Shown here: piece after piece, positions 18,101 through 25,805 of the stretch
Layout: every line of letters starts with the position of its first letter
Numbering within the stretch: the stretch's first letter is position 1
Assembly: GCF_017104715.1 (NCBI RefSeq)
Contig: NZ_JAAGPI010000048.1
Span: 1-63,737 of the forward strand
Direction of reading: 5' to 3'
DNA length: 63,737 bases
Origin: Burkholderia sp. Ac-20365
GTDB lineage: Bacteria > Pseudomonadota > Gammaproteobacteria > Burkholderiales > Burkholderiaceae
Position numbers and translations under genes: made by a program
Notes under the pieces: generated by a model
What the model saw: the letters and a program-made list of their open reading frames with translations, nothing else
What the model was told of the DNA's origin: nothing
Database searches by the model: none

Positions 18101-18638
18101 GGGAGCCGCGCACGCAGTATTCGCCGGGACGCACCACCTGACTCACGTGTTCGTAGCCCGCCAGCGTCAATTGCGCCTTCAGCTTGGCCTCGTCGAGACG
18201 CGCGCCCTGCGAAAACGAAAACGTATAAGCCGCCATGAACGACGCGGGCGGCATCCGGTACAGCGCCGTCGTCGCGGGCACCAGCAGGATGTCGCAGCGG
18301 CCTTCGCCCAGATCGTGCAGCGTGGCGAGCCGCTCGGACACGAGATCCTGGTGCGGCGAGAACGAATCGTATGGCAGCGTTTCCCAGTCGGGCAGCAGGC
18401 GCACCCGTGCTTCCGGCGCGAAGAACGCCAGTTCCTGCGTGAGCCGCTGCGCATCGACCGCGCTCGCGCAAACCACGGCGAGCAGCGGCATCTGCGCCTT
18501 GTGCGCGAGGTGATAGCGCGCGATCAGCAGCGCATCGGACGAACCGTGCGTGCCGTCGAACACGAAACGCTGGCCAGCCTTGACCAGCGCGACGGGCGTT
18601 GAAGAGGAAGACTGCGTGGATGCGGCGATGTCGGGCAT
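15150..18638 (-). CDS. mfd: Transcription-repair coupling factor Mfd
   Basis: A 1162-residue DNA translocase that removes stalled RNA polymerase from lesions and recruits UvrA for strand-specific repair. In order there are UvrB-like N-terminal domains, the RNA-polymerase-interaction domain (GDPVVHSQHGIGRYMGL), the RecG-like motor with Walker A GDVGFGKTEVALRA and Walker B IIDEEHRFG, helicase motif VI (QLRGRVGRS) and a C-terminal TRCF domain. Length matches E. coli Mfd (1148). The start at 18638 (MPDIAAST) is preferred to the longer frame at 18680, whose extra 14 residues are not family-like. It is divergent from ispD. Confidence 0.97.
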   Translation of the reverse strand: MPDIAASTQSSSSTPVALVKAGQRFVFDGTHGSSDALLIARYHLAHKAQMPLLAVVCASAVDAQRLTQELAFFAPEARVRLLPDWETLPYDSFSPHQDLVSERLATLHDLGEGRCDILLVPATTALYRMPPASFMAAYTFSFSQGARLDEAKLKAQLTLAGYEHVSQVVRPGEYCVRGSLIDLFPMGSPLPYRIDLFDDQVDSIRAFDPDSQRSLYPVKDVRLLPGREFPFDEAARTAFRSRWREVFEGDPSRASIYKDIGNGVPSAGIEYYLPLFFEETATLFHYLPENAQLVFVGDLDAAIRRFTADTKQRHGFLSHDRDRPILEPKRLFLSDEDFYTFAKPFARLSLPGNAGGGWAVPLPNLAIDRHADDPVAALRAWLATTPNRVLFAAESAGRRETIAQLLADNALRPASADSYADWLTSDARFALGVAPLANGFAIPAEGVAILTETELYGPLARRAGRRRQEQASNVDSMVRDLSELKVGDPVVHSQHGIGRYMGLVTMDLGEGETEFLHLEYQGDSKLYVPVAQLHVISRYSGADPESAPLHALGSGQWEKAKRKAAQQIRDTAAELLNLYARRAAREGHAFPLEPRDYVKFAESFGFEETPDQAAAIAAVIGDMTSGKPMDRLVCGDVGFGKTEVALRAAFIAVMGGKQVALLSPTTLLAEQHTQTFTDRFSDWPVRIAELSRFKTGKEVSASIQQINEGSVDIVIGTHKLLSSDVQFKRLGLVIIDEEHRFGVRQKEALKALRAEVDVLTLTATPIPRTLGMALEGLRDFSVIATAPQKRLAIKTFVRREEDGVIREAMLRELKRGGQVYFLHNEVETIENRRQMLEALVPEARIAVAHGQMHERELERVMRDFVAQRANVLLCTTIIETGIDVPSANTILIHRSDKFGLAQLHQLRGRVGRSHHQAYSYLLVHDPQGLTKQAQRRLEAIQQMEELGAGFYLAMHDLEIRGTGEVLGDKQSGEIHEIGFQLYTDMLNDAVKALKNGKEPDLTAPLAATTEINLHTPAILPADYCGDVQERLSLYKRLANCEHNDSIDGIQEELIDRFGKMPPQAHALVETHRLRLAAKPLGISKIDAGEAVIGLQFIPNPPIDAMRIIEMVQKHKHIKLAGQDKLRIESRSPDFTVRVATVKETLRALGAPTKGAADRRVAS

Positions 18639-18911
18639 AAAAGGGAAACGGCCTTTGGGTGACGCGAATGATGACGCCACTCATGGCGCCACTCATGACG
18701 CCAATGAACGACGGAGCAACGATCGACTGCAACAACGCGCACGGGCAACCGGCGGCGCGACAGGCACGCGGCCAATGGAAACCCCCAGCGGACGCCTCGC
18801 GGGCGCGTCGCTGGCGGTGCGCGAGCGGCAAGTTTACGCGTGCCGGGGCATGCGTGCCGAAGACCTATTATAAAATCCGTCCTTCACTTTCACCTGCAAC
18901 GCGTCTTGTCC

Positions 18912-19622
18912 GTGACTTCCCGCCTCTTTGCACTGATTCCCTGCGCCGGCACCGGCAGCCGTTCGGGCGCGCCGATGCCCAAGCAGTATCGAACCGTCGC
19001 GGGACGCGACATGCTGCATTATTCGCTCGCCGCGTTCGACGCCTGCAGCGAATTCGCGCAGACGCTCGTCGTGATCGCGCCGGACGACCAGCACTTCGAC
19101 GCGCGCCGTTTTGCCGGCTTGCGCTTTGCGGTGCAGCGCTGTGGCGGAGCGTCGCGGCAGGCTTCCGTGCTGAACGGGCTGCACGCGCTGGCCGGATTCG
19201 GCGCGCACGATGACGACTGGGTGCTGGTGCACGACGCCGCGCGGCCCGGCATCACGCCCGCACTGATCCGCACGCTGGTCGGCGCGCTGAAGGACGATGC
19301 CGTGGGCGGCATCATGGCGCTGCCCGTCGCGGATACCCTCAAGCGCGTAGCGCCCAACACCGACAACCGCATCGACCATACCGAACCGCGCGACGGCCTG
19401 TGGCAGGCGCAGACGCCGCAGATGTTCCGCATCGGCATGTTGCGCGAAGCGATCCTGCGCGCGCAAAGCGACGGCCACGATCTCACCGACGAAGCGAGCG
19501 CGATCGAATGGTCGGGCCACGCGCCGAAACTGGTGCAGGGCAGCTTGCGCAACTTCAAGGTCACGTATCCGGAAGACTTCGATCTGGCCGAAGCGATCCT
19601 CACGCGCGGCACGGCGGGCTGA
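18912..19622 (+). CDS. ispD: 2-C-methyl-D-erythritol 4-phosphate cytidylyltransferase
   Basis: A 236-residue cytidylyltransferase of the MEP isoprenoid pathway, making CDP-ME from MEP and CTP. The N-terminal nucleotide-binding motif is PCAGTGSRSGAPMPKQY (usually AAGxGxRxG...PKQY; Cys replaces the first Ala here). HDAARPGI, the TDNRIDHTEPRDGLWQAQTPQ segment and the C-terminal KVTYPEDFDLAEAIL are all typical. I chose the GTG at 18912 (VTSRLFALIPCAG) because it gives the usual family length and no ATG lies between it and the conserved core. A -10-like TATTATAAA lies at 18866-18874. It is followed by ispF in the same operon. Confidence 0.95.
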   Translation: MTSRLFALIPCAGTGSRSGAPMPKQYRTVAGRDMLHYSLAAFDACSEFAQTLVVIAPDDQHFDARRFAGLRFAVQRCGGASRQASVLNGLHALAGFGAHDDDWVLVHDAARPGITPALIRTLVGALKDDAVGGIMALPVADTLKRVAPNTDNRIDHTEPRDGLWQAQTPQMFRIGMLREAILRAQSDGHDLTDEASAIEWSGHAPKLVQGSLRNFKVTYPEDFDLAEAILTRGTAG

Positions 19623-19684
19623 CGGGCGCACATCGCAGCAAGATTCATCTTCACGCTTTCACGAAACAACGGAACCCCACGCAT

Positions 19685-20164
19685 ATGGATTTGAGAATCG
19701 GACAAGGCTACGACGTTCACGCACTGGTGCCGGGACGCCCGCTCATCATCGGCGGTGTGACGATTCCGTATGAGCGCGGGCTGCTCGGCCATTCTGACGC
19801 CGACGTGCTGCTCCATGCGATCACCGACGCACTGTTCGGTGCGGCCGCGCTCGGCGATATCGGCCGCCATTTCCCGGATACGGCGACGGAGTTCAAAGGC
19901 GCGAACAGTCGCGTGCTGCTGCGCGAATGCGCGGCGCGCATCGCAAAGGCGGGCTTCACGATCCAGAACGTCGACAGCACCGTGATTGCGCAGGCGCCGA
20001 AGCTCGCGCCGCATATCGACGGGATGCGCGCGAATATTGCCGAAGACCTGAATCTGCCCATCGAGCGTGTCAACGTGAAGGCGAAGACCAACGAGAAGCT
20101 CGGCTATCTCGGTCGCGGCGAGGGCATCGAAGCGCAGGCAGCAGCGCTGTTGCTGCGCGTCTGA
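19685..20164 (+). CDS. ispF: 2-C-methyl-D-erythritol 2,4-cyclodiphosphate synthase
   Basis: A 159-residue trimeric enzyme of the MEP pathway that cyclises CDP-ME 2-phosphate with loss of CMP. Zinc ligands Asp10, His12 (GYDVHAL) and His44 (HSDADVLLHA) are in place, and so are the GDIGRHFPD and KAKTNEKLGYLGRGEGI segments. Length equals that of E. coli IspF. It lies 62 bases after ispD, the usual ispDF pairing; the enzymes are separate and not fused. Confidence 0.97.
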   Translation: MDLRIGQGYDVHALVPGRPLIIGGVTIPYERGLLGHSDADVLLHAITDALFGAAALGDIGRHFPDTATEFKGANSRVLLRECAARIAKAGFTIQNVDSTVIAQAPKLAPHIDGMRANIAEDLNLPIERVNVKAKTNEKLGYLGRGEGIEAQAAALLLRV

Positions 20165-20320
20165 GCGTGACTGCGCAGCGGGTCAGATTTGCCTGATCCG
20201 CGCGTCGAAGTTCGCGTGAACATGCATCATTTGCCGGTTTCGTACGCGAACGTCGATTAAAAAAATCGAAATTCGCCGTCGCGCATTTTTGTCGATATTT
20301 GTCCGCTTAAAGTGGACCGC

Positions 20321-21517
20321 ATGAAGTCAAGCGGACGGACAACGACGGCGGTCAACACGCACGTCAAACAGGCTGGACACCCGAAGGCGCATGTGCGAGG
20401 CCTCAACGGCATGAGAGCGCTGGCCGTCGTGCTGGTGTTTCTGTCGCACAAGGCGCACGTCGAGGCGGTTGACGTCGGCAAACTGGGTGTCTGGATCTTC
20501 TTTCTGATCAGCGGCTTTCTGATCATGGGCGAACTGCATCGCAACCGCCTGCGCATCGAAGCAGGCAGCGCCCGCCGGAAAGCCGTGATGTGCGTGTTCT
20601 TCATGAAGCGCGCGTTGCGCATTTTCCCGATCTACTATCTGCTGCTGCTCGCGCTGACGATCGCGCACGCGCTGTTCTATCAGCGCGATGTCGATCTCGG
20701 GCTCGCGTGGCATGTCGCGTTTCTGTCCGATTACTGGATCGGTGTGGTGAAGGACGGCTGGCCGGGCACGGTGTCGCATTTCTGGAGTCTGGCGCTCGAG
20801 CAGCAGTTCTATCTGCTTGCGCCGTTTTTGCTGGTGCTGACGGCTGCGTCGCGGCATCTGCGAATCTGCATGATCGTGGTGCTCGCGGGTGTGGTCGGCC
20901 ATCTGTCGATGCATGCTGCCAACGCCAGCGAGCCGCTGATCTACGCATGCTCGCCGTTGAACTTCGCGCTGCTCGCGCTTGGTGGACTCTGCGGCGTGAT
21001 GGTGCAGGAGGGTGCGATGGCGCACGCGGCCGCGCGTCCGGAAACAGGTGTGGCCGGCGCGCTCGGCGTGCTGGTATTCGCGACGCAACCACTGTGGGGC
21101 GAGTGGGCTTTGCCGTTGCGGAATGTCGGCGCTGCATGGACCGACATAGGGCTTGCGCTCTCGCTATGCGTGCTGTTCGCGTGGATCGTCAACCGGCCGC
21201 GCAGCGCGATCGTGTCGGTGCTCGAACTCAAGCCGCTCGACTACCTGGGCACGATCAGCTACGGCTTCTATCTGTTCCACAATCTGATTCCGTCGAAACT
21301 CGGCTTCGCTCCCGCGTGGTTCATGTGGCGGCACGCGCCGGCATGGATGCACACGCTCTTCGCGCTTACGCTGCAATTCGCACTCGCCGTGCTGCTCGCG
21401 CATCTGTCGTGGCATCTGATCGAAAAGCGCCTGCTTGAACTGAAGAAGCCTTTCGAGGCTGCCATCGCACGCCGCCTGCCTGCGCGACGTCTGCGTGTAC
21501 AAACGCAAGCCCGCTAA
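20321..21517 (+). CDS. Membrane acyltransferase, Acyltransferase_3 family
   Basis: An integral membrane acyltransferase of about 398 residues (OafA/YrhL-like, family 3), which typically moves acetyl or other acyl groups onto sugars of O-antigen, peptidoglycan or exopolysaccharide. The N-terminal catalytic helix contains GMRALAVVLVFLSHKAH, followed by LGVWIFFLISGFL. About ten hydrophobic helices follow, with RIFPIYYLLLLALT and the conserved FWSLALEQQFYLLAPFLL. The C-terminus is basic and has no SGNH domain. The start is ATG 20321 or the GTG at 20312; neither has a clear Shine-Dalgarno. It has no sugar-biosynthesis neighbours, so its acceptor is unknown. Confidence 0.88.
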   Translation: MKSSGRTTTAVNTHVKQAGHPKAHVRGLNGMRALAVVLVFLSHKAHVEAVDVGKLGVWIFFLISGFLIMGELHRNRLRIEAGSARRKAVMCVFFMKRALRIFPIYYLLLLALTIAHALFYQRDVDLGLAWHVAFLSDYWIGVVKDGWPGTVSHFWSLALEQQFYLLAPFLLVLTAASRHLRICMIVVLAGVVGHLSMHAANASEPLIYACSPLNFALLALGGLCGVMVQEGAMAHAAARPETGVAGALGVLVFATQPLWGEWALPLRNVGAAWTDIGLALSLCVLFAWIVNRPRSAIVSVLELKPLDYLGTISYGFYLFHNLIPSKLGFAPAWFMWRHAPAWMHTLFALTLQFALAVLLAHLSWHLIEKRLLELKKPFEAAIARRLPARRLRVQTQAR

Positions 21518-21536
21518 CTAGGGCGTCAGGAAAGCA

Positions 21537-21562
21537 AAACGCCACGCATAGGCGTGGCGTTT
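21537..21562. terminator. Bidirectional terminator
   Basis: An 11-bp stem AAACGCCACGC (21537-21547) with GCGTGGCGTTT (21552-21562), placed between the converging acyltransferase and ahpD genes. Confidence 0.88.
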
Positions 21563-21589
21563 CGTCGGCATGGGCGAAACCGGTGCGGC

Positions 21590-22114
21590 TTATTTGCCTT
21601 CAGCCACGATCACTTGCGCAGCCGCATTCACGACAGCGGCAATACGGCCGACGTCGCGCAGTTGCGTCGAACTCATGCCTTCCGCGACGAGCGTCTCGAA
21701 GTGCGACTTCACGCAGTGAGGGCACTTGCCGATGATCGATGCCGAAAGCGCATACATTTCGAAGCGTCGCTTGTCGACGCCGCCGTGCGACGCGTAAGCG
21801 TTCATCCGCAAGCCCGCGGGCTGCGACTTCAGATCGGCGCTATCCGCCATATCGAGATACGGATACCAGACGTTGTTCATGCCCATCAACGCAGCCGCCG
21901 TCAGCGCGCCGTTGACTTCTTCCGGCGACAGCACGCCTGCTTCGCGGATCGCGGTGATGATCGCCGGACTCTTTGCCGCGAATGCGGCCGCTAGCGCGAC
22001 GCCGACGGCATCGTTGCCTTCCAGCGACGAGCGCGCAATCGTGCCGTCCAGATTCAGGCGAATGTCTTTGGCGTAATCGGGAATCCGTTCTTTAATCGCC
22101 GCAATGAATTCCAT
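21590..22114 (-). CDS. ahpD: Alkyl hydroperoxide reductase AhpD
   Basis: A 174-residue carboxymuconolactone-decarboxylase-fold protein. It has the AhpD active site Cys131-Pro-His-Cys134 and His138 in GKCPHCVKSHFE, which lets it act as a disulfide reductase recycling AhpC. An AGGAGATATC Shine-Dalgarno precedes the ATG. It lies directly downstream of ahpC, separated by a stem-loop (22143-22177). Expression is therefore probably by partial read-through from the ahpC promoter, giving less AhpD than AhpC. Confidence 0.96.
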   Translation of the reverse strand: MEFIAAIKERIPDYAKDIRLNLDGTIARSSLEGNDAVGVALAAAFAAKSPAIITAIREAGVLSPEEVNGALTAAALMGMNNVWYPYLDMADSADLKSQPAGLRMNAYASHGGVDKRRFEMYALSASIIGKCPHCVKSHFETLVAEGMSSTQLRDVGRIAAVVNAAAQVIVAEGK

Positions 22115-22142
22115 TGATATCTCCTATCCAATTGCCGATAAA

Positions 22143-22177
22143 AAAGCCCGCTGGCCTTTTCAAGCTTAGCGGGCTTT
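22143..22177 (-). terminator. Intercistronic terminator between ahpC and ahpD
   Basis: Stem AAAGCCCGCT (22143-22152) with AGCGGGCTTT (22168-22177). On the minus strand it ends in a T-run, so it should reduce read-through from ahpC into ahpD. Confidence 0.8.
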
Positions 22178-22190
22178 CGACTGCACGTAA

Positions 22191-22739
22191 TTACAGCGTC
22201 GCGCCGCCGACTGCACGGTTGCACGGGCACAGTTCGTCCGTTTGCAGACCGTCCAGAATTCGCAGCACTTCTTCCGGGTTACGGCCGACGTTCAGGTTGT
22301 TCACCGAAACGTGCTGGATCGTGTTGTCCGGATCGACGATGAACGTGGCGCGCAGCGCAACGCCCGCTTCCTTGTCGCGCACGCCGAGCTGGTCGATCAG
22401 CTCGCCCTTGACGTCGCCGAACGCGTAGTGGTTCAGCTTGTTCAGGTCCTTGTGCTCACGGCGCCATGCGAGTTTGACGAATTCGTTGTCGACGCTGCCG
22501 CCGAGCAGAACGGCGTCACGCTCTTCGAAGTCTTTCGCCAGCTTGCCGAACTCGACGATTTCCGTCGGGCAAACGAACGTGAAGTCCTTCGGGTAGAAAT
22601 AGATGATCTTCCACTTGCCCGGGAACGACGATTCGGTGATTTCTTCGAACGCCGACACGCCGTTCTCTTCGTGGTTGTTGAAACCCGGCTTCGCAGCGGT
22701 GACAGTGAAGGCTTCGAGTTTATCGCCGACAGTTTTCAT
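22191..22739 (-). CDS. ahpC: Peroxiredoxin AhpC (2-Cys, Prx1/AhpE-type)
   Basis: A 182-residue cytoplasmic peroxiredoxin that reduces hydrogen peroxide and organic hydroperoxides. The peroxidatic cysteine is Cys57 in DFTFVCPTE; C-terminal Cys171 and Cys173 (ELCPCNR) include the resolving residue. AAGGAG lies 10 bases upstream of ATG. Sequence features match the AhpC group that is recycled by AhpD rather than AhpF, in agreement with the ahpD gene downstream. A good sigma70 promoter and OxyR-like palindrome lie upstream. Confidence 0.96.
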   Translation of the reverse strand: MKTVGDKLEAFTVTAAKPGFNNHEENGVSAFEEITESSFPGKWKIIYFYPKDFTFVCPTEIVEFGKLAKDFEERDAVLLGGSVDNEFVKLAWRREHKDLNKLNHYAFGDVKGELIDQLGVRDKEAGVALRATFIVDPDNTIQHVSVNNLNVGRNPEEVLRILDGLQTDELCPCNRAVGGATL

Positions 22740-22800
22740 GCGTTGACTCCTTGAGAAGTGGCAAATGAGATTCAAAACAACCCGCTTAAGCTACCGGCTG

Positions 22801-22829
22801 GCTATAACGAACGCGTTACACGAATCCAA
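22801..22829 (-). promoter_or_regulatory. Sigma70 promoter of ahpC
   Basis: On the minus strand a -35 TTGGAT (22824-22829) is separated by exactly 17 bases from a -10 TATAGC (22801-22806). It is about 60-90 bases upstream of the ahpC ATG. Confidence 0.65.
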
Positions 22830-22868
22830 CTATAACTCTATTAATCAATCGTCTCAATAGTTTTTATC
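22830..22868 (-). promoter_or_regulatory. Candidate OxyR operator upstream of ahpC
   Basis: Directly upstream of the -35 box the minus strand reads GATA-N4-CTAT-N15-ATAG-N4-ATAG, i.e. CTAT/ATAG inverted repeats of the kind bound by the peroxide sensor OxyR. The spacing is not the perfect four-half-site consensus, but the position (abutting -35) and the gene fit OxyR activation. Confidence 0.45.
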
Positions 22869-23010
22869 TAACGACGTAGATAGATTTTCTCGAATACGTC
22901 GATAGCGCATTTTGGAACGATCGTTTTTGCACGAAACTGGGGAAAAGATTACTGAAAAATGCAGCAATTCGAAATGCGGCCCCGATAAATCAGCCAGATT
23001 TCCGTTCCGG

Positions 23011-24360
23011 TCAGACGCTTTTGGCGAGAGGGAATTCGATCGTGACTTCGAGGCCCGGCAGTGGTGTCCGATTGCGCAGCCGCAGCGCACCGCGATAGCG
23101 CCCAACGAGCCGCTGCACGATCGCCATGCCCAGGCCCGTACCGTTGGCTTGTGTGCGCGCCGAATTGACGCGATAGAACGGGCGGGTCACGAGCGAAAGC
23201 TGATCTTCCGGAATACCCGGACCTTCGTCGACCACCGACAGCTCGACACGCGAATGCGACACCCGCGTCTCAAGAATGACATGCGGGATACCATCCGATT
23301 CGGACAAACCATACTTGCGCGCGTTCTCGATCAGATTGCCAACGACTCGCCGGATATCCGTCTCATCCGCTTCGATCACAGCAGAGGGCGCCAGCCGCGT
23401 GACCAGCCGCATGCCGTCTTCGCTCGACATACGCGCGGCCAGTTCTCCGGCGATGATCGATAGATCGACGGGCTCGGGATTTCTCTGAACCGGGCGCGCG
23501 TAATCCAAGAAGCGTCCGATGATCATGTCCATCTGTTCGATGTCGTCGATCATCGCGTCCTTGGTCGCCTGGTCGGACGGACTCATTTCCGTTTCCAGAC
23601 GCAGGCGCGCAAGCGGCGTACGCAGATCGTGCGAAATGCCCGCGAGCATCAGCGCGCGGTCGGCGTCGAGCTGCTCGAGATCCTGCACCATCTGGTTGAA
23701 GCTTCGGTTCGTTTCGGCCGCGACACCCATGCCGCGCTCGGGCAGTTTCTCGGGCGCCTGGCCTGAGCCGACCTTGCGCGCGGCCATTGCCAGCCGCGCG
23801 AACGGTCTGTTCACCAGGCTCGTGATGAACGCCGCACCGAATAGCGACAACGCGAGGGCGAAAATGCCCCAGCCGGCCCATTGCAGGCCCGTCACACTAT
23901 CGAGTTGATCGCGGTCGAGCGCTACCCAGTAATCGTCGTCGTCGATCTTGAAGCTGATCCACACACCGGGAATATCGTTCACCGATTGCGCGATGATCGT
24001 GTCGTCGCCGAGACGCCCGCGAATGTCATGCTCGATCAGACGGTTCAGCGATTCGTCGGGCTGGAGCTTGTACTTGTCGGTGGTTTCGCGCGGGTACACG
24101 CGCACGCCTTCATTGCTTTCCAGATCTTGCAGCAGTGCGCGCCGCAGATCGGGATCGGAATAGAGGAGTGCGGTGCGCGTGAGCTTGACGATCGCGACGA
24201 GCTGTAGCGCCACGCGTTGCGCGCGCGGCTCGCGCTCGATCACGCGGAAGCTCTGGAACCATGCGGCGAGGCTGACCGCGATGAGAAGCGCGATCAGCAG
24301 GAACGTACGCCAGAACAGGCCGCCGAACGCGAGCGTCAGGAGGCGCCGGTCGATCCGCAT
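23011..24360 (-). CDS. envZ: EnvZ/RisS-type osmosensor histidine kinase
   Basis: A 449-residue inner-membrane kinase. There are two transmembrane helices (residues about 15-35 and 165-186) around a periplasmic loop of about 130 residues, then HAMP, the H-box GISHDLRTPLARLRLE with His244, the N-box NLIENARKYGL, and G-boxes DEGPGIP and GTGLGMAIVQRL. It lies 40 bases downstream of the ompR-type regulator on the same strand and is its obvious partner. In Bordetella and Burkholderia this pair is also known as RisS/RisA. Targets are likely porins or pH/osmotic responses, by family inference only. Confidence 0.92.
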   Translation of the reverse strand: MRIDRRLLTLAFGGLFWRTFLLIALLIAVSLAAWFQSFRVIEREPRAQRVALQLVAIVKLTRTALLYSDPDLRRALLQDLESNEGVRVYPRETTDKYKLQPDESLNRLIEHDIRGRLGDDTIIAQSVNDIPGVWISFKIDDDDYWVALDRDQLDSVTGLQWAGWGIFALALSLFGAAFITSLVNRPFARLAMAARKVGSGQAPEKLPERGMGVAAETNRSFNQMVQDLEQLDADRALMLAGISHDLRTPLARLRLETEMSPSDQATKDAMIDDIEQMDMIIGRFLDYARPVQRNPEPVDLSIIAGELAARMSSEDGMRLVTRLAPSAVIEADETDIRRVVGNLIENARKYGLSESDGIPHVILETRVSHSRVELSVVDEGPGIPEDQLSLVTRPFYRVNSARTQANGTGLGMAIVQRLVGRYRGALRLRNRTPLPGLEVTIEFPLAKSV

Positions 24361-24400
24361 GCGGCCTTCTTATTGAAGAGAGACAACGGGACAGGCAATC

Positions 24401-25135
24401 TCAGGCTGCGCCGTCGGGGATGAACACATACCCCAGACCCCAGACCGTCTGGATGAAGCGCGGGCTGCCCGGATCCGGCTCGATCAGCTTGCGCAGACGC
24501 GAGATCTGCACATCGAGACTGCGGTCGAACACTTCGTATTCACGGCCACGCGCAAGCTCCATCAGCTTTTCGCGCGACAGCGGCTGGCGCGGATGACGCG
24601 CGAACACCTTGAGCACCGAGAATTCGCCCGTGGTCAACGGGATTTCCTGGCCGGCCTTGGTGAGCGTGCGCGTTGCGAGATTCAAGGCGAACTCGCCGAA
24701 CTCGAACACTTCCGACGTTTCCGACGGTGCGCCCGGCAGCTCGGACGGCGACTGACGGCGCAGAACCGCGTGAATGCGCGCGACCAGCTCGCGCGGATTG
24801 AAGGGCTTGGGCAGATAGTCGTCAGCGCCCATTTCGAGGCCGACGATGCGATCGACATCCTCACCCTTGGCGGTGAGCATGATGATCGGCGTGCGATCGT
24901 TGCTGCCACGCAGACGCCGGCAGATGGAGAGACCGTCTTCGCCCGGCAGCATCAGATCGAGCACGAGCAGATCGAAACGTTCACGCACCCACAGCTTGTT
25001 CATCGAGGGCGCGTTCTCGGCCACATAAACGTTGAAGCCCTGCTCGCCGAGGTAACGGCGCAGCAGATCGCGTAGGCGCGGGTCGTCATCGACGACGAGG
25101 ATTTTCGAAGGGTTTTTGGTTTCCATGGTCGGCAT
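24401..25135 (-). CDS. ompR: OmpR/RisA-type response regulator
   Basis: A 244-residue transcription factor: receiver (residues about 11-125, Asp60 in LLVLDLMLPGEDG, Lys in LPKPFNPREL) plus an OmpR/PhoB winged helix (about 140-240; ending RFIQTVWGLGYVFIPDG). Start at 25135 or the ATG three codons later (25126). It is first in a two-gene operon with the kinase at 23011-24360. The upstream intergenic has a small inverted repeat GTAAC-N5-GTTAC (25180-25194) that may be part of the promoter. Confidence 0.95.
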   Translation of the reverse strand: MPTMETKNPSKILVVDDDPRLRDLLRRYLGEQGFNVYVAENAPSMNKLWVRERFDLLVLDLMLPGEDGLSICRRLRGSNDRTPIIMLTAKGEDVDRIVGLEMGADDYLPKPFNPRELVARIHAVLRRQSPSELPGAPSETSEVFEFGEFALNLATRTLTKAGQEIPLTTGEFSVLKVFARHPRQPLSREKLMELARGREYEVFDRSLDVQISRLRKLIEPDPGSPRFIQTVWGLGYVFIPDGAA

Positions 25136-25367
25136 CTTAGCGCGATTAGAAAGGGGTGCGCGTTTGCACCAATTATCACGTAACAGTCAGTTACAAAATT
25201 TACCCGGCCTGTGGCACGACGTAAAGCCTTGGCGCTTACACTCCTTTACTGTTTGCGCCAGTTCGGTAGATACTTCACTCGAATAAAGCTCTCGCACCCG
25301 GTTTCAAATTACCGGAGTCATTACACGTATCTGAGGTTGCCGGTTGCCGCGCCACGAAGGGAACAAG

Positions 25368-25703
25368 ATGAAGGGAGGGGTCTGGCCGAACATGCGCCTG
25401 AGCGTGATCGCAGTGGCAGTTGCGATCGTGTTCGCGAGCGCGTTGAGCCCAGTCTCCGCCTATGCCGATTCCTCGACGGAACGCACGACCGACACGCGCC
25501 CACCCTCGCGTCCGCATACGCGTCAGGGCCGCCAGTCGCAGAATCCCAACGCGGATCGTCCCGCATCCGACTCGATCATGCGAGCAACTGCCGTGCCGCC
25601 TGATCTCGACCAGCGTCGGCGCGACGGACATATGACGCCCGAAGAGCGGCGCCTGTTGCGTCAGCATATCGAAGACGCCGTTCGCGAACTGTACAAGCGC
25701 TGA
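25368..25703 (+). CDS. Small exported protein of unknown function
   Basis: A 111-residue protein with GAAGGGAAC shortly before ATG. Residues 10-33 form a signal peptide (LSVIAVAVAIVFASALSP, cleavage near SAYA-DSS). The mature protein is short, Arg/Pro/Ser-rich and probably disordered in the middle. It ends in a predicted helix (TPEERRLLRQHIEDAVRELYK) that recalls the C-terminal helices of small periplasmic proteins found near Burkholderia two-component genes. It is divergent from ompR, and the DUF1501 gene follows on the same strand. Function unknown. Confidence 0.75.
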   Translation: MKGGVWPNMRLSVIAVAVAIVFASALSPVSAYADSSTERTTDTRPPSRPHTRQGRQSQNPNADRPASDSIMRATAVPPDLDQRRRDGHMTPEERRLLRQHIEDAVRELYKR

Positions 25704-25805
25704 CATCCGTTTTACTTCTGCTTTTGATCGTCTGTTGACGCTTCGTCGCGATGGCTGAACGCGAGCCGTTGCAGTCGGCGAAGTCTTTGATCTTGCGAGG
25801 CATCG

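Noticed and set aside
18668..18705. Short tandem repeat-like stretch with repeated GCCACTCATG between mfd and ispD
   Set aside because: Only two imperfect units; too short to be a satellite or CRISPR-like array and probably chance in the leader of mfd.
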